Shown: in pieces, positions 28,562 to 37,838 of the stretch
Layout: each line of letters begins with the position of its first letter
How positions within the stretch are numbered: position 1 is the stretch's first letter
Source: Planctomycetota bacterium
Lineage (GTDB): Bacteria > Planctomycetota > Phycisphaerae > WQYP01
Assembly (NCBI GenBank): GCA_021800165.1
Contig: JAJYZF010000026.1
Location: forward strand, 1-48,415
Reading direction: 5' to 3'
Length of the DNA stretch: 48,415 nucleotides
Translations under genes and position numbers: made by a program
Notes under the pieces: generated by a model
The model's input: the letters and a program-made list of their open reading frames with translations, nothing else
What the model was told of the DNA's origin: nothing
Database searches by the model: none

Positions 28562-28792
28562 GGCGGCATTTTCGCTGGCGTTGGAGCAAATGGCAACCAT
28601 GCCATCCTGCGGCTTGGGGGGGCGGGTGTCTCGCCCGCCGTCGTCTTCGACTGATCGCTGATTGCCCAATGCCAACCGCTTAGTTTGGCTGAATCGGCAC
28701 CGGCTGCTATAGTCTCCAAGGCCAAAGCGGCTGCCTGTGCCGCAGTCGGGCAAGCGGAATAGGTGCCAACAGGCATAACCAAAGGAAACTCC

Positions 28793-29881
28793 ATGGAAGT
28801 TGGAATTGTCGGTTTGCCCAATGCGGGCAAGTCTACGTTGTTTAACGCCTTGACCAATGCCGGGGCATTGGCGGCCAATTATCCCTTTGCCACCATTGAA
28901 CCCAACATTGGCGTGGTGCCGGTGCCCGATGCACGGTTGGCTCAGATAGAGCAATGTATACCGACGGAAAAGGTTGTGCCCGCGTTATTGCGTGTGGTGG
29001 ATATTGCCGGCATTGTACGGGGAGCCAGCAAAGGCGAGGGGTTGGGCAATAAATTTCTATCCCATATTCGCGAGGTAGATGCCATTTTGCATGTGGTACG
29101 CTGTTTTACCGACCCCGATGTCATTCATGTGGATGGTGGGGCGGATCCCCTCCGCGATATCGACACGGTGGATACAGAACTGATTCTGGCGGATTTGGAA
29201 ACGCTGGAACGCAGTCTGGATAAACAGCGGCGCACGGCCCGGTCCGGTGATAAAGATGCTGCGGCCACAGTGGCGGTGATGGAAATGGCGTTTGACAACC
29301 TGCAAAAGGGGGTCGGGGTGCGGGCCATTGCCGGAACCAAGCCGGAGGAACTCAAAATTCTAAGCCGTATGGGAATGCTTAGCTCTAAACGGGTTTTGTA
29401 CATCGCCAATGTGGATGAATCCGACTTGCACGGAAAAAGTGCCGTGGTGGAAAAAGTGCGGGAGCGGGCGAAGCTGGAATCCGGCCTGGTGGTATGCGTA
29501 TGCGCCAAACTGGAGGCGGAACTGGCGGAGCTGGGGGAACAAGACCGCGCCGCCATGCTGGCGGATTTGGGCATGGCCGAACCCGCATTGGCCACCGTGG
29601 CCCACGAGGCGTATAAGCTGCTGGGCCTGCAAAGTTATTTCACCGCCGGCCCTAAGGAAATCCGGGCTTGGACGATCCAGCGCGGCTGCACGGCTCCGCA
29701 GGCGGCGGGAGTGATTCACACTGATTTTGAGAAGGGTTTCATTCGCGCGGAAGTCTACAGCGTGAAGGACTTGCTGGAATACAAAACCGAAGCCGCGATT
29801 AAGGCCGCCGGTAAAATGCGCTCTGAAGGAAAAACCTACATCTTTCAAGACGGCGATGTTGCCCATTTTCTGTTTCATTGA
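28793..29881 (+). CDS. ychF: redox-regulated ATPase/GTPase YchF
   Basis: A 362-residue Obg-related P-loop protein of the universal YchF/OLA1 family, which binds ribosomes and hydrolyses [12 protein letters not shown] is the P-loop; [19 protein letters not shown] is the G3/switch II region. The C-terminal TGS-like domain ends in [16 protein letters not shown] lies 6 nt before the ATG at 28793, which also gives the usual N-terminus [10 protein letters not shown]. Its final 38 bp and the next 42 bp are repeated at 34029-34108, suggesting that the 3' end of this gene served as an integration site. Confidence 0.96.
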   Translation: MEVGIVGLPNAGKSTLFNALTNAGALAANYPFATIEPNIGVVPVPDARLAQIEQCIPTEKVVPALLRVVDIAGIVRGASKGEGLGNKFLSHIREVDAILHVVRCFTDPDVIHVDGGADPLRDIDTVDTELILADLETLERSLDKQRRTARSGDKDAAATVAVMEMAFDNLQKGVGVRAIAGTKPEELKILSRMGMLSSKRVLYIANVDESDLHGKSAVVEKVRERAKLESGLVVCVCAKLEAELAELGEQDRAAMLADLGMAEPALATVAHEAYKLLGLQSYFTAGPKEIRAWTIQRGCTAPQAAGVIHTDFEKGFIRAEVYSVKDLLEYKTEAAIKAAGKMRSEGKTYIFQDGDVAHFLFH

Positions 29882-29923
29882 CGGTCATGCCTCAAGACCC
29901 GGTATCGCGGGCATCTTGCCTGC
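29844..29923 (+). repeat. 80-bp direct repeat, copy 1 (ychF 3' end)
   Basis: This segment covers the last codons and stop of ychF plus 42 bp beyond. It matches 34029-34108 at 77 of 80 positions; the differences are at 29863, 29917 and 29921. The second half contains an imperfect palindrome (GCGGGCA/TGCCTGC). Confidence 0.9.
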
Positions 29924-29954
29924 ATCAGGATGCCACACCAGCGCACGGGATTGC

Positions 29955-30345
29955 CACAACCCCCCAGCCCGGCCATTATCTGCCCGCGCCGTATCCCTCA
30001 CCCTCATTTAATCTGTGCAAATCCGCGTAAGGCGTTTATCCCGAAGTCCATCGGGATGCACCACCTCGTCGTCGTCCTCCGCATCCCTCTGCGTCCCCTG
30101 CGGTAAAAACTCGTCCTCGCCGCAGAATCCGCGAAAAATTTTCTAAGCCGGCCGCGCCTTCCGCCTTCCCCAAACCCTACCGTTGAGGCATGGATGCCGA
30201 AATCCCGATGTGGCAGGAGCCAAGCATCGGGAAGGCATGGATGCCGAAATCCCGATGTGGCAGGAGCCAGGCATCGGGGCTGACCGCTCCTCACAACCAC
30301 CCAGCCCGGCCATTATTTGGCCGCGGCGTCCCGATGAATCGGGAC
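29955..30345. repeat. repeat-rich gap after ychF
   Basis: The 627-bp gap 29882-30508 has no intact gene. It holds a 38-bp direct repeat pair (29955-29992 and 30292-30329, 34/38 identical) and a 47-bp unit in tandem (30186-30232 and 30233-30279). Several hairpins share arms of the CCCGAT/ATCGGG type: 30038-30057, one in each tandem unit, and 30328-30345. The text around 30080-30135 resembles the low-complexity strings seen between genes in many planctomycetes. Confidence 0.75.
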
Positions 30346-30395
30346 TGGCCGTTACTGAGTCGTCGGCGTCTCAAAAGGGCACCCGCCGCGAGTCC

Positions 30396-30503
30396 ATGGT
30401 GGCAACCACCGGCGGATGGGTGCTGATTGTAGACCGTTGGCCATCGCTGCCCGACCATATAAAGCTCGGGATCCTTGCGATCGTGCGATCCATGCCTGAA
30501 TAA
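30396..30503 (+). pseudogene. possible remnant of a recombinase C-terminus
   Basis: The frame ending with TAA at 30501-30503 encodes WVLIVDRWPSLPDHIKLG followed by ILAIVRSMPE. From memory, tails of the type WPxLPxxIKxxIxAIV occur at the C-termini of site-specific integrases in this phylum. No upstream part of such a protein is present. This is a weak assignment. Confidence 0.25.
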
Positions 30504-30508
30504 GGGCC

Positions 30509-32100
30509 ATGACATACTTCCAAAAATTGGTTGGGCGGATCAGGAAGATTCGGGGCCATCGTTGCTGCATCGCATTGTCCAGAATAATGGAATCGGCACC
30601 GTCAGATGCAGTAGCGGAACTGTGGCAACGGTTCTTGACCAGCAGGTATCTCGCGCATGATGTCGCCGCCTTGGCGGCAAAAGACAAAATGCTTTATGGC
30701 GACGGTGGCGATGTGAAACCTCGTCTGCCGGAACTCCGGCAGGACCTGCAGCAGGAAGCCTATCGCCGGCTGCTGCCGGGCTATGTACGCAACTATATTG
30801 AAAATGCCGCTCCGCTTCTGGGCATCGAAATCGACGGCGACATGAACGCGCGCTTCACGTTCAAGTCCGCCCGCGGTGGTGCCGTTGATCCGCTGTTGCA
30901 TGAACTGGAGATTTACCCAGCGAGCCAGCGGGCTTATCTTTCTGTGATTCGGCCCAGCCCAGCGGAGAAAAATTGCGTAACCTGGCTGCACCCCGGCGAG
31001 CGGGTTTTTGAACGGTTCCGGGCAATGGTCAATGAGCACCTGCAAAATCAGGCCCGGCGCGGCGCGGTGTTCATCGACCCAACCGCCGAGAAACCCTACC
31101 TTTTTCACCTGGCGCTGGTGAACCTCGTCCGCCAGGCTGATTCGGAATTGCCCGACCTGGCCCGGGAAGAAATGCTGGGCTGCCAGCTTGTGGGGATAAA
31201 ACAGCATGAGGGGGCCAAGATCACACGGTGCCCGGTCGAGTATTTGCTGCTGCTCAAGGGCGGCCAAGGCCTGCCATCGGTGGCCCAGCGACTGACGCTG
31301 GCCGCCGAGCGGCTGAAGGAACAGGCCTCGGCATATATTGCGGAGAGCATCGCCTGTAGCATGGCGACAGAGCGACGGCAAGCTCTTCTGGGTACGCTGC
31401 CGGAACGGGAGGAATTCATTCGCCGTGGTTTTGCATACCGGGAAGCGGAGCTTGCCACCGCTCGTGCGAAACAGTCCCAGAAGGCTCGATCAGGCCACGC
31501 CGCCGCCGCCAAAATGTTGGGTGGCATCAAAGATCAGCAGAGGTCGCTTACCGAGCGTCGCGCTATGGCAGTGGCAACTCTACGCCGCGAACCGGACCTG
31601 ATCGCGCCCGGCGACGTTACGTTTCTGGCCCACGCGCTGGTTGTGCCATCCGCGGATTCAGACGATATCAAACAGCATGACGCCGAAGTTGAGCAGATCG
31701 CGATGGATTTTGCCCGCGCTTATGAGGAGGCGGCGGGGGCGGTGGTAAAGGATGTGCATACGCCGGAATTAGCCCGGACCGCGGGCCTGACGGATAATCC
31801 GGGGGTTGATTTGCTGGCTATTGTTGGGGCGGCAGGCAGGGCCGCCGACTCCGCGAAAGCCATTGAGGTTAAGGGCCGGGCGGGTACGGGCGATGTGGAA
31901 GCATCGGCCAATGAATGGGCACGGGCGGCGAACTTGCGAAACGGTTACCGGTTGTACGTGGTTTATGATTGCGCGACCCCGCGCCGCGTCTGGTGCGCGT
32001 GCGCGATCCGTTCGGAAGTTTATTGGCCAAGGCCAAGGGAAGTGTGCTGGTTGGGGCGGCGGCAATTGTCAGCGCGGCCCAGGAAGCGGAGGAACAATGA
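30509..32100 (+). pseudogene. remnant of a DUF3883 SNF2-type helicase: motor domain missing, one-base frameshift
   Basis: The encoded protein aligns with the C-terminal half of the complete helicase at 34348-37758: KNCVTWLHPGERVFERFRA here corresponds to KNSLEWVTPGHPLFEALRR there. A DUF3883 domain near the end contains GVDLLAIVGA and AIEVKGRAG. No Walker A or DEAH motif is present and none precedes it, so the motor domain is lost. Near 31985 the frame slips: the original C-terminus (RLVRVRDPFGSLLAKAKG to AAQEAEEQ) continues in another frame and ends with the TGA at 32098-32100. Restoring one C in CCGCGC-CGCGTC would repair it. As it stands, the unrepaired frame runs to 32140. The repaired stop would overlap the next ATG as ATGA. 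Confidence 0.75.
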
Positions 32101-33596
32101 TGGCAATTGCAGCACCCACCAAGCCAGCCGAGTTGGTTGATCTCGTCCGAAAGGGTGAAGGCCCGACATTGGAATTCAAGCGATCAACCGGGGAGATAAA
32201 AGAAGGCATGCGGACATTGTGCGCCTTTCTCAACGGCTCCGGTGGCACGCTCCTGTTTGGCATTCGGCCCGGCGGAAGGATCGAAGGGCAGGTGGTCGCC
32301 GACCACACACTCCGTGACATCGCGCAGGCTTGCGACCGCTTTGAGCCAGCCGCCCACGTTTTCATGCAACGCATCAAACTCAACTCCGACCGTGACGTTA
32401 TCGCCGCGGCTGTTGAAGGCGGGCGCGACATGCGGCCCATCGTGTATGAGGGTAGAGCTTATGAGCGCGTAGGCAGCACGACGCGCCGAATGCCGCAGAC
32501 AAAGTACGAGCGTCTGCTTGTTGAACGCGGCCATGCCAATCGCCGCTGGGAAAACCTTCCGGCCGATGGGCTTGAGCTGAAGGACTTGGATCGCAAGGAA
32601 ATTCTGCGAACGCGCGAGATGGCCATTCAGCGGAATCGCATCTCGCCGGATACAAGTCGGGACATCGGGGAGGTTCTAGACCGGCTGGGATTACGGATGG
32701 ATGGTGCTCTAACGCAGGCGGCACTGGTGCTCCACGGAAAGCGATTCCTGCCCCATTATCCCCAATGTCTGCTAAAAATGGGTCGTTTCCGGGGAACGCA
32801 AGTCACCGGAGAGATTGTTGATAACCGCCAGGAGCACATGAACGCCTTTGCGATGGTTCGTGAAGGGATGGCGTTTCTTGAACGCACCATGCCATTGGGG
32901 GCACGGTTCCCCTCAGGGCAAATTTTCCGGGAAGCTCGTTTCCCGGTTCCTCTTGATGCTTTAAGGGAAATTCTTCTCAACGCCGTGATGCATCGCGACT
33001 ATTCTGACTACTCAGGTTACGTGGCAATTGCCGTCTTCGATGACCGGATCGAGATACAGAGTTACGGGCGGCTGCCTACTGGCATCACGGTGGAGCAGCT
33101 TTCCGGCCCGCACCGGTCAAAACCGACAAACCCCTTGATTGCCGGCGCATTTCATCGCACCGGCGCGGTGGAAGTATGGGGCCGCGGCACGAACCGCGTG
33201 ATTGCCGTATGTAAACAACAGGGTGCCGCAGTCCCAACCTTTGAGGAGCGGTCAGGATTTCTGACCGTAACATTCACTGCCGAGTTGGTTGCTCAAGCCG
33301 CTTTAAAGGCTACAGGGGTCCAGTCGGGGGCCCAGTCAAGGGCCCAGTCAGGGGCCCAGTCAGGCAGTATTTTGAGATCCCTGTTAAACGGGGCATTATC
33401 CGCGCGTGAGCTGGCGACCTCGCTTGGAATGCAAGGCAAGACCGGCTCGCTGAAGCGGACTATTGGCGATCTGCTCGCCGAAACATTAATCGAGTATACA
33501 CTTCCCGATAAGCCTATTAGCAGGCTGCAGAAATATCGGCTTACTCCTGCCGGCGAAGCGCTGCTGGCGGAACGCAGCATGGAGAATGTAAAATGA
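32097..33596 (+). CDS. AlbA/Schlafen-type ATP-binding protein
   Basis: A 499-residue protein with an N-terminal AlbA_2 (Schlafen-like) domain, seen in GEGPTLEFKRSTGEIKEGM and FLNGSGGTLLFGIRPGG. A central GHKL-type ATPase-like domain (ALREILLNAVMHRDYSDYSG, IEIQSYGRLPTGI, GRGTNRVI) and a C-terminal winged-helix region follow. Members often act as regulators or accessory factors in mobile and defence loci; the biochemical role is not settled. A Gln/Ser/Ala linker built of four 12-bp units (33315-33362) joins the last two domains. GGAGG lies upstream of tandem ATGs at 32097 and 32100; the second has better spacing. Its stop overlaps the next small ORF as ATGA. Confidence 0.82.
   Translation: MMAIAAPTKPAELVDLVRKGEGPTLEFKRSTGEIKEGMRTLCAFLNGSGGTLLFGIRPGGRIEGQVVADHTLRDIAQACDRFEPAAHVFMQRIKLNSDRDVIAAAVEGGRDMRPIVYEGRAYERVGSTTRRMPQTKYERLLVERGHANRRWENLPADGLELKDLDRKEILRTREMAIQRNRISPDTSRDIGEVLDRLGLRMDGALTQAALVLHGKRFLPHYPQCLLKMGRFRGTQVTGEIVDNRQEHMNAFAMVREGMAFLERTMPLGARFPSGQIFREARFPVPLDALREILLNAVMHRDYSDYSGYVAIAVFDDRIEIQSYGRLPTGITVEQLSGPHRSKPTNPLIAGAFHRTGAVEVWGRGTNRVIAVCKQQGAAVPTFEERSGFLTVTFTAELVAQAALKATGVQSGAQSRAQSGAQSGSILRSLLNGALSARELATSLGMQGKTGSLKRTIGDLLAETLIEYTLPDKPISRLQKYRLTPAGEALLAERSMENVK
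33315..33362 (+). repeat. 12-bp tandem repeat, four units, in frame
   Basis: Four copies of a unit close to GGGGCCCAGTCA encode the linker GVQSGAQSRAQSGAQS. As a 12-bp unit, copy-number change would keep the reading frame. Confidence 0.85.
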
Positions 33597-33808
33597 GACT
33601 GACAACCGTATTAAAGACGGTGCAGCGCAGGCTGTGTACCGTGCGTGATCGCACTGCATTACAACCGCGTGTGATATCTGACTGTGACCAACTTCGGAGT
33701 TTGTTGGCGAAGGCGAAGGGTAATTTGCTGGTTGGGGTGGTTGAGATGTGCCACGGGGCGGAAAATTCGAAGCGGCGGCACAACGCTTCCACAATGGAGG
33801 TTCACTAA
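33593..33808 (+). pseudogene. small ORF ending in a DUF3883-helicase tail remnant
   Basis: A 71-codon frame whose ATG overlaps the stop of the preceding gene (ATGA) and whose TAA overlaps the next ATG (TAATG). Its second half, LRSLLAKAKGNLLVGVVE, resembles FGSLLAKAKGSVLVGAAA at the repaired end of the helicase remnant at 30509-32100. DNA similarity is also visible around 33695-33740 versus 32015-32060. I read it as debris of another helicase copy that may still be translated; a genuine small gene is the alternative. Confidence 0.45.
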
Positions 33809-34149
33809 TGGCTCTTATTGGGGCTGGTGCCGGAACAATTAGCGTGACGATGCCGCCGTCAAACACGAACGTCGACGTAGATTTCTACGATGATAGTGAG
33901 ATGAAGTCACTACGAAAATCATCCCGCGGCGAAGAATTCGGTAAAATTCCAAAAACGCTAAGCATTTCCAGCCCCGCCCTCTGCGCGCACTACCAGTTTT
34001 ACAAACTGCGCCCGGGCGTGCCGGGGTATTCAAGACGGCGATGTTGCTCATTTTCTGTTTCATTGACGGTCATGCCTCAAGACCCGGTATCGCGGGCATC
34101 TCGCCCGCCACCATCTGTTGTGTATTTCCCTCTGAAATTTGAAATCTGA
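33808..34149 (+). CDS. hypothetical ORF running through the second repeat copy
   Basis: A 113-residue frame with a strong ribosome site (GGAGG, 7 nt before the ATG) and a start overlapping the previous stop. The first 70 residues (MALIGAGAGTISVTMPPSN...) match nothing I know. From about residue 74 the frame reads through the 80-bp ychF repeat in a non-native frame, so the original C-terminus was probably cut off by the recombination event. It may be non-functional. Confidence 0.35.
   Translation: MALIGAGAGTISVTMPPSNTNVDVDFYDDSEMKSLRKSSRGEEFGKIPKTLSISSPALCAHYQFYKLRPGVPGYSRRRCCSFSVSLTVMPQDPVSRASRPPPSVVYFPLKFEI
34029..34108 (+). repeat. 80-bp direct repeat, copy 2
   Basis: Copy of the ychF 3' end and 42 bp downstream, offset 4,185 bp from copy 1. 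The ychF-derived codons still read [10 protein letters not shown] and stop; the single difference within them is synonymous (GCC to GCT, Ala). The 198 bp from 34150 to 34347 contain no gene and end in the promoter below. Confidence 0.9.
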
Positions 34150-34308
34150 AATCCATTTCTTCCATCCCCGCCATTCCCCGACCCGAGCCGCCCCGGCTGC
34201 GATGCGCGCAATAATGTGACACGTATAAAGCCGCGACCGGTGGCCGCGTCCCGTACCCCTCCATCCCCCCTATGGTGATGCAGCCGCCGGTGTTGGCCGC
34301 CTGCCGGT

Positions 34309-34337
34309 TTGACACATTTATGCTGCCGCCGTTAAAT
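34309..34337 (+). promoter_or_regulatory. strong sigma70-type promoter of the helicase operon
   Basis: A perfect TTGACA (34309-34314) is followed after 17 bp by TTAAAT (34332-34337). The helicase ATG lies only 10 nt further on, at 34348. Transcription starting at the usual distance would leave a leader of about four bases or fewer, and no Shine-Dalgarno sequence is present. Confidence 0.6.
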
Positions 34338-34347
34338 AGCAATCTGT

Positions 34348-37300
34348 ATGGATAAGTCAGCACCCATTTCTGAAGGCCAAATCGTTACAGGTTCGCTCTT
34401 CAATGAACCAATGCGCGTGGAGAGTGTCCGGGCTGATGGCGACGGAACCTGGGCCGCCGGACTGGTGGGGCTGCAAACCGAACGATACCACAAAGTCACC
34501 CTCACCAAGACGCAAATCGCCACGCTTACCGTTCGCGCCGCCGCACCCGATTACACCGGTGATAGCCGGCTTCTGCGGCTGGGCATGCAGGCTTACTCGC
34601 TCGGCATCGCCTATGAATTTGACCCGTTCTTTGGCCTTTCCATTTCACGTGTGGACCCGCTGCCGCACCAGTTGGAAGCGGTCTATGACCACCTGCTGAA
34701 GCTTCCCCGGGTTCGGTTTCTGCTGGCCGACGATGCCGGCGCCGGCAAAACGATCATGGCCGGGCTGCTCATCCGTGAATTGGAACTCCGCGGGCTTGCG
34801 GAACGTATCCTGATCGTTGGCCCGGCCAACCTGGCGTTCCAGTGGCAACGTGAGCTTAAGGAGAAGTTTGAAGCCAAGTTTGAGGTGATGCGCGGTGTCG
34901 ATATCCGGGAGCAATTCGGCTTTAACCAATGGCAGGAGAGAAGGCGGGTTATCACGTCCCTGGATCTCGCCAAGCGGCAAGATGTTCTGCCAGGCTTGCG
35001 CCAGGTACATTGGGACCTGGTAATTGTGGATGAGGCACACCGCATGTCTTGGTCGCCGCCAGCGGCAAAGACGGCGCGATATGCGCTGGGCGAGCTGTTG
35101 CGCGACACCAGTGACCACCTGCTCTTGCTGACGGCCACGCCGCACAAGGGCGACCCGGAAAACTTCAGCCTATTTCTGCAGCTTCTGGATGCCGATGCGT
35201 ACGCAGATGTCAAATCCATTCGGCAGGCGATGGACCGTCGCCGGGCACCGTTCTACCTTCGCCGCACGAAAGAGGCGATGGTACACTTTCCGCAGTGCCA
35301 GCCGGATGGAACCTGGACGTCCCGCAAGATATTCACTAAGCGGATCCCAACCACGGTGGACTTCCAGATAGATGGGGCGGAATTTGATCTGTATAAGCAG
35401 GTGACGAGCTTTGTAAAGAGCCACAGCGCCAAAGCGGCGGCACCAGGTGGTGACCCGCGTGCCCGGGCGGTTGGTTTTCTCATGTCGCTGTACCAGCGCC
35501 GGCTGGCATCAAGCACCTATGCCCTGCGCCGCAGCCTCGAGAACCGCGCCCGCCGCCTGGAAGATGGCCTGAAGGAAGCCCAGGACCTTGCCCGTGAGTC
35601 CCCGCCCGATTTACCCACTGCCGACGAAGCCGAAGAGATGGAGGATACCGAGCGCGAGCAACTCGAAAAGGCCCTTGAAGCGATCACACTGGGGGACAAC
35701 GCTTGGCAGGTCCGCGAGGAAATCAAGGAGCTGCGCCAGCACGCGGCCGCCGCACTGGCCGTGGAACAAAGCGGCTCGGAGGAAAAATTATCGCGGCTGA
35801 AAGGCCTTTTGCAGAAAGAAGGATTCTTCAGTCAGCCGGGCAAGCGACTGTTGATCTTTACCGAATTTAAGGACACCCTTGATTATCTGGCAGGCAGACT
35901 TCGGGAATGGGGTTTTCAGGTCGGTTGTATTCATGGCAGCATGAAACCCGGCTCTCGTGACGAGCCTGGCTCCCGCCTGTTTGCCGAACAGCAGTTTCGC
36001 GAAGGGGCCATTCAGGTGCTCGTTGCGACCGAGGCCGCCGGTGAGGGCATCAACCTGCAGGTTTGCAACATTTTGTTTAACTATGACATCCCCTGGAACC
36101 CGAACCGGTTGGAACAGCGGATGGGCCGCATCCACCGCTACGGCCAGCTTGAAGCATGCCTCATTTTTAACTTCGTCGCCACCAACACCATTGAGGGTCA
36201 CGTCCTGCAACGATTGTTGGCCAAGCTGCAGGAAATCCGGGATGCCCTCGACGACGACGCCGTTTTCAATGTGGTCGGCGAGGTGCTTCCCGCCGCTCAA
36301 ATGGAACGGGTCCTGCGCGATTATTATGCCGGTAAACTCGGCGATGCCGATCTGGAAGACCGACTGCTCAAAAATGTTGACGTGGGCCAGTTCCGCGCCA
36401 TTTGCCAGAACGCCCTGGAAGGGCTGGCTTCCAAAAAGCTTAACCTTGGTATGCTGGTCCAGCGGCGAGCCATGGCCCAGGAACGCCGCGTGGTACCGGA
36501 AACTATCGCCCGGTTCATTCACCAGGCCGCCCCGGACGCCCAGCTTGAACTCAAGCGCATTCCCGACCTGCCGCACAGCTTTGAACCTGCACGTACCTCG
36601 CCTGCCCTGCATCAGTACGAACGGGCGTCGGATTGGCGGCTGCCCGCGCTGGCCGTTAAATATCCGCGCTGTTCCACGGACCGTACGGTAGCGGAAAAAA
36701 ACTCGCTGGAATGGGTTACACCCGGCCACCCGCTTTTTGAAGCCCTGCGGCGACATGCGTATTCACTTGCGCAGGAACCCCTGGGCAGGGGGGCCTGCTT
36801 TTATTCGCTGCAGCACGAAGCGCCGTCACGCATTGATTTTTATCGCGTCCGCGTGGTAGACGGCATGGGCACGGTTATCCACGAACGGCTCTTCGCGGTC
36901 GAATTGGCCCAGGGCCGGCAGCCGATCCTGCGCGAGCCGGGCATACTGGGCGATTTCACGCCCGCGCCGGCTCCCGCAAGCCTGCCCCCCGTTGCCGATG
37001 CACCAGAGCAGACCTCATGGCTGCAAACCGCCGCATTCCAGCCGCTTCTGGAGGCGACCCAAAGAGACCGGCTGGCAGAAATCAACCGTATTGCAGAGCA
37101 CGTAAATCTGTCGCTCACCGAGCTCATCCAGAAGGTGGACGAAGAAATCGGCAAAGCTAACGAAGAAAAGGAAAAAGGCGTTACTGGTGCCGAGGGCCGT
37201 CTAGCACAGGCGGAAACCCGCCATGCCGAATTGATGACCCGTCGGCATCGCCGCCGGCAGGAAGTGCAGCGGCAGAGCTCGCTGTCTCTCCAGGCCATCC

Positions 37301-37758
37301 AGCGCATCACCAGCGTTCTGGTGCTGCCGCACCCCGACCGCGACTCACCGGACATTCGCAACCTCCGGCAGAATCTGCAAACGGAGGCCATTGCGATGCA
37401 AGTAGTGCTGGAGCACGAAAAAGCCCTGGGACACCATGTTGATGATGTGCATGAGAAAAACCTTGGTTACGACATTACCAGCCTGGATGGAAGCTCCGGT
37501 GAACTGCGGTTAATCGAGGTAAAGGGGCTTGGTGCCGGGAGTGGCTCTGTGATGCTGACCCCCAACGAACACCGTGTAGCTCAAGATCGCCCCGATTGCT
37601 TCTGGCTTTATGTTGTCACAAATTGCGACAGCACGCCGAGCCTGTTTCCACCAATCAAGGACCCCGCCCATTTGCCCTGGAGTGAAGTGCTCAAGGTGCA
37701 ACATTACGCGATAACGCTTCAGGATTTGCGTCGCCGGGCCGCAGGGGAATCACCATGA
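34348..37758 (+). CDS. SNF2/DEAH helicase with C-terminal DUF3883, defence-type
   Basis: A 1136-residue superfamily 2 ATPase that probably translocates on double-stranded DNA. RecA domain 1 has Walker A ADDAGAGKT (Lys134), VDEAHRM near 226, and LLTATPH. RecA domain 2 has LIFTEFKDTLDYL, ATEAAGEGINLQ and the arginine-finger block NRLEQRMGRIHRYGQ. A coiled-coil insert (about 390-475) separates them. The C-terminal DUF3883 domain (from about 1029) includes GELRLIEVKGLGAGSG, resembling an endonuclease-like fold with a possible Glu-x-Lys pair. It is first in an operon with small ORFs and a DNA methyltransferase; the stop overlaps the next ATG as ATGA. The family is frequent in phage-defence islands. 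Confidence 0.9.
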   Translation: MDKSAPISEGQIVTGSLFNEPMRVESVRADGDGTWAAGLVGLQTERYHKVTLTKTQIATLTVRAAAPDYTGDSRLLRLGMQAYSLGIAYEFDPFFGLSISRVDPLPHQLEAVYDHLLKLPRVRFLLADDAGAGKTIMAGLLIRELELRGLAERILIVGPANLAFQWQRELKEKFEAKFEVMRGVDIREQFGFNQWQERRRVITSLDLAKRQDVLPGLRQVHWDLVIVDEAHRMSWSPPAAKTARYALGELLRDTSDHLLLLTATPHKGDPENFSLFLQLLDADAYADVKSIRQAMDRRRAPFYLRRTKEAMVHFPQCQPDGTWTSRKIFTKRIPTTVDFQIDGAEFDLYKQVTSFVKSHSAKAAAPGGDPRARAVGFLMSLYQRRLASSTYALRRSLENRARRLEDGLKEAQDLARESPPDLPTADEAEEMEDTEREQLEKALEAITLGDNAWQVREEIKELRQHAAAALAVEQSGSEEKLSRLKGLLQKEGFFSQPGKRLLIFTEFKDTLDYLAGRLREWGFQVGCIHGSMKPGSRDEPGSRLFAEQQFREGAIQVLVATEAAGEGINLQVCNILFNYDIPWNPNRLEQRMGRIHRYGQLEACLIFNFVATNTIEGHVLQRLLAKLQEIRDALDDDAVFNVVGEVLPAAQMERVLRDYYAGKLGDADLEDRLLKNVDVGQFRAICQNALEGLASKKLNLGMLVQRRAMAQERRVVPETIARFIHQAAPDAQLELKRIPDLPHSFEPARTSPALHQYERASDWRLPALAVKYPRCSTDRTVAEKNSLEWVTPGHPLFEALRRHAYSLAQEPLGRGACFYSLQHEAPSRIDFYRVRVVDGMGTVIHERLFAVELAQGRQPILREPGILGDFTPAPAPASLPPVADAPEQTSWLQTAAFQPLLEATQRDRLAEINRIAEHVNLSLTELIQKVDEEIGKANEEKEKGVTGAEGRLAQAETRHAELMTRRHRRRQEVQRQSSLSLQAIQRITSVLVLPHPDRDSPDIRNLRQNLQTEAIAMQVVLEHEKALGHHVDDVHEKNLGYDITSLDGSSGELRLIEVKGLGAGSGSVMLTPNEHRVAQDRPDCFWLYVVTNCDSTPSLFPPIKDPAHLPWSEVLKVQHYAITLQDLRRRAAGESP

Positions 37759-37838
37759 CCAGTCCGGTCGGGCGCAAAATTGTAATTATCGCCGGGCCGC
37801 CACGGGTGCCGGAATCAGGAGGAAACCCATGGCCATGA
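37755..37838 (+). CDS. 27-codon relay ORF between helicase and small protein
   Basis: The ORF MTSPVGRKIVIIAGPPR... starts inside the helicase stop (ATGA at 37755-37758). It ends with a TGA at 37836-37838 that overlaps an internal ATG (37835) of the next gene, again as ATGA. It has no recognisable domain. It may be a coupling peptide that carries ribosomes across the 70-bp gap, or simply chance. Confidence 0.35.
   Translation: MTSPVGRKIVIIAGPPRVPESGGNPWP

Noticed and set aside
30186..30279. Tandem 47-bp units considered as a CRISPR array
   Set aside because: Only two adjacent units without spacers, and related copies are dispersed; no cas gene is present.
35788..36756. 322-residue minus-strand ORF inside the helicase gene
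   Set aside because: Antisense to the conserved second RecA domain; no ribosome site or family feature.
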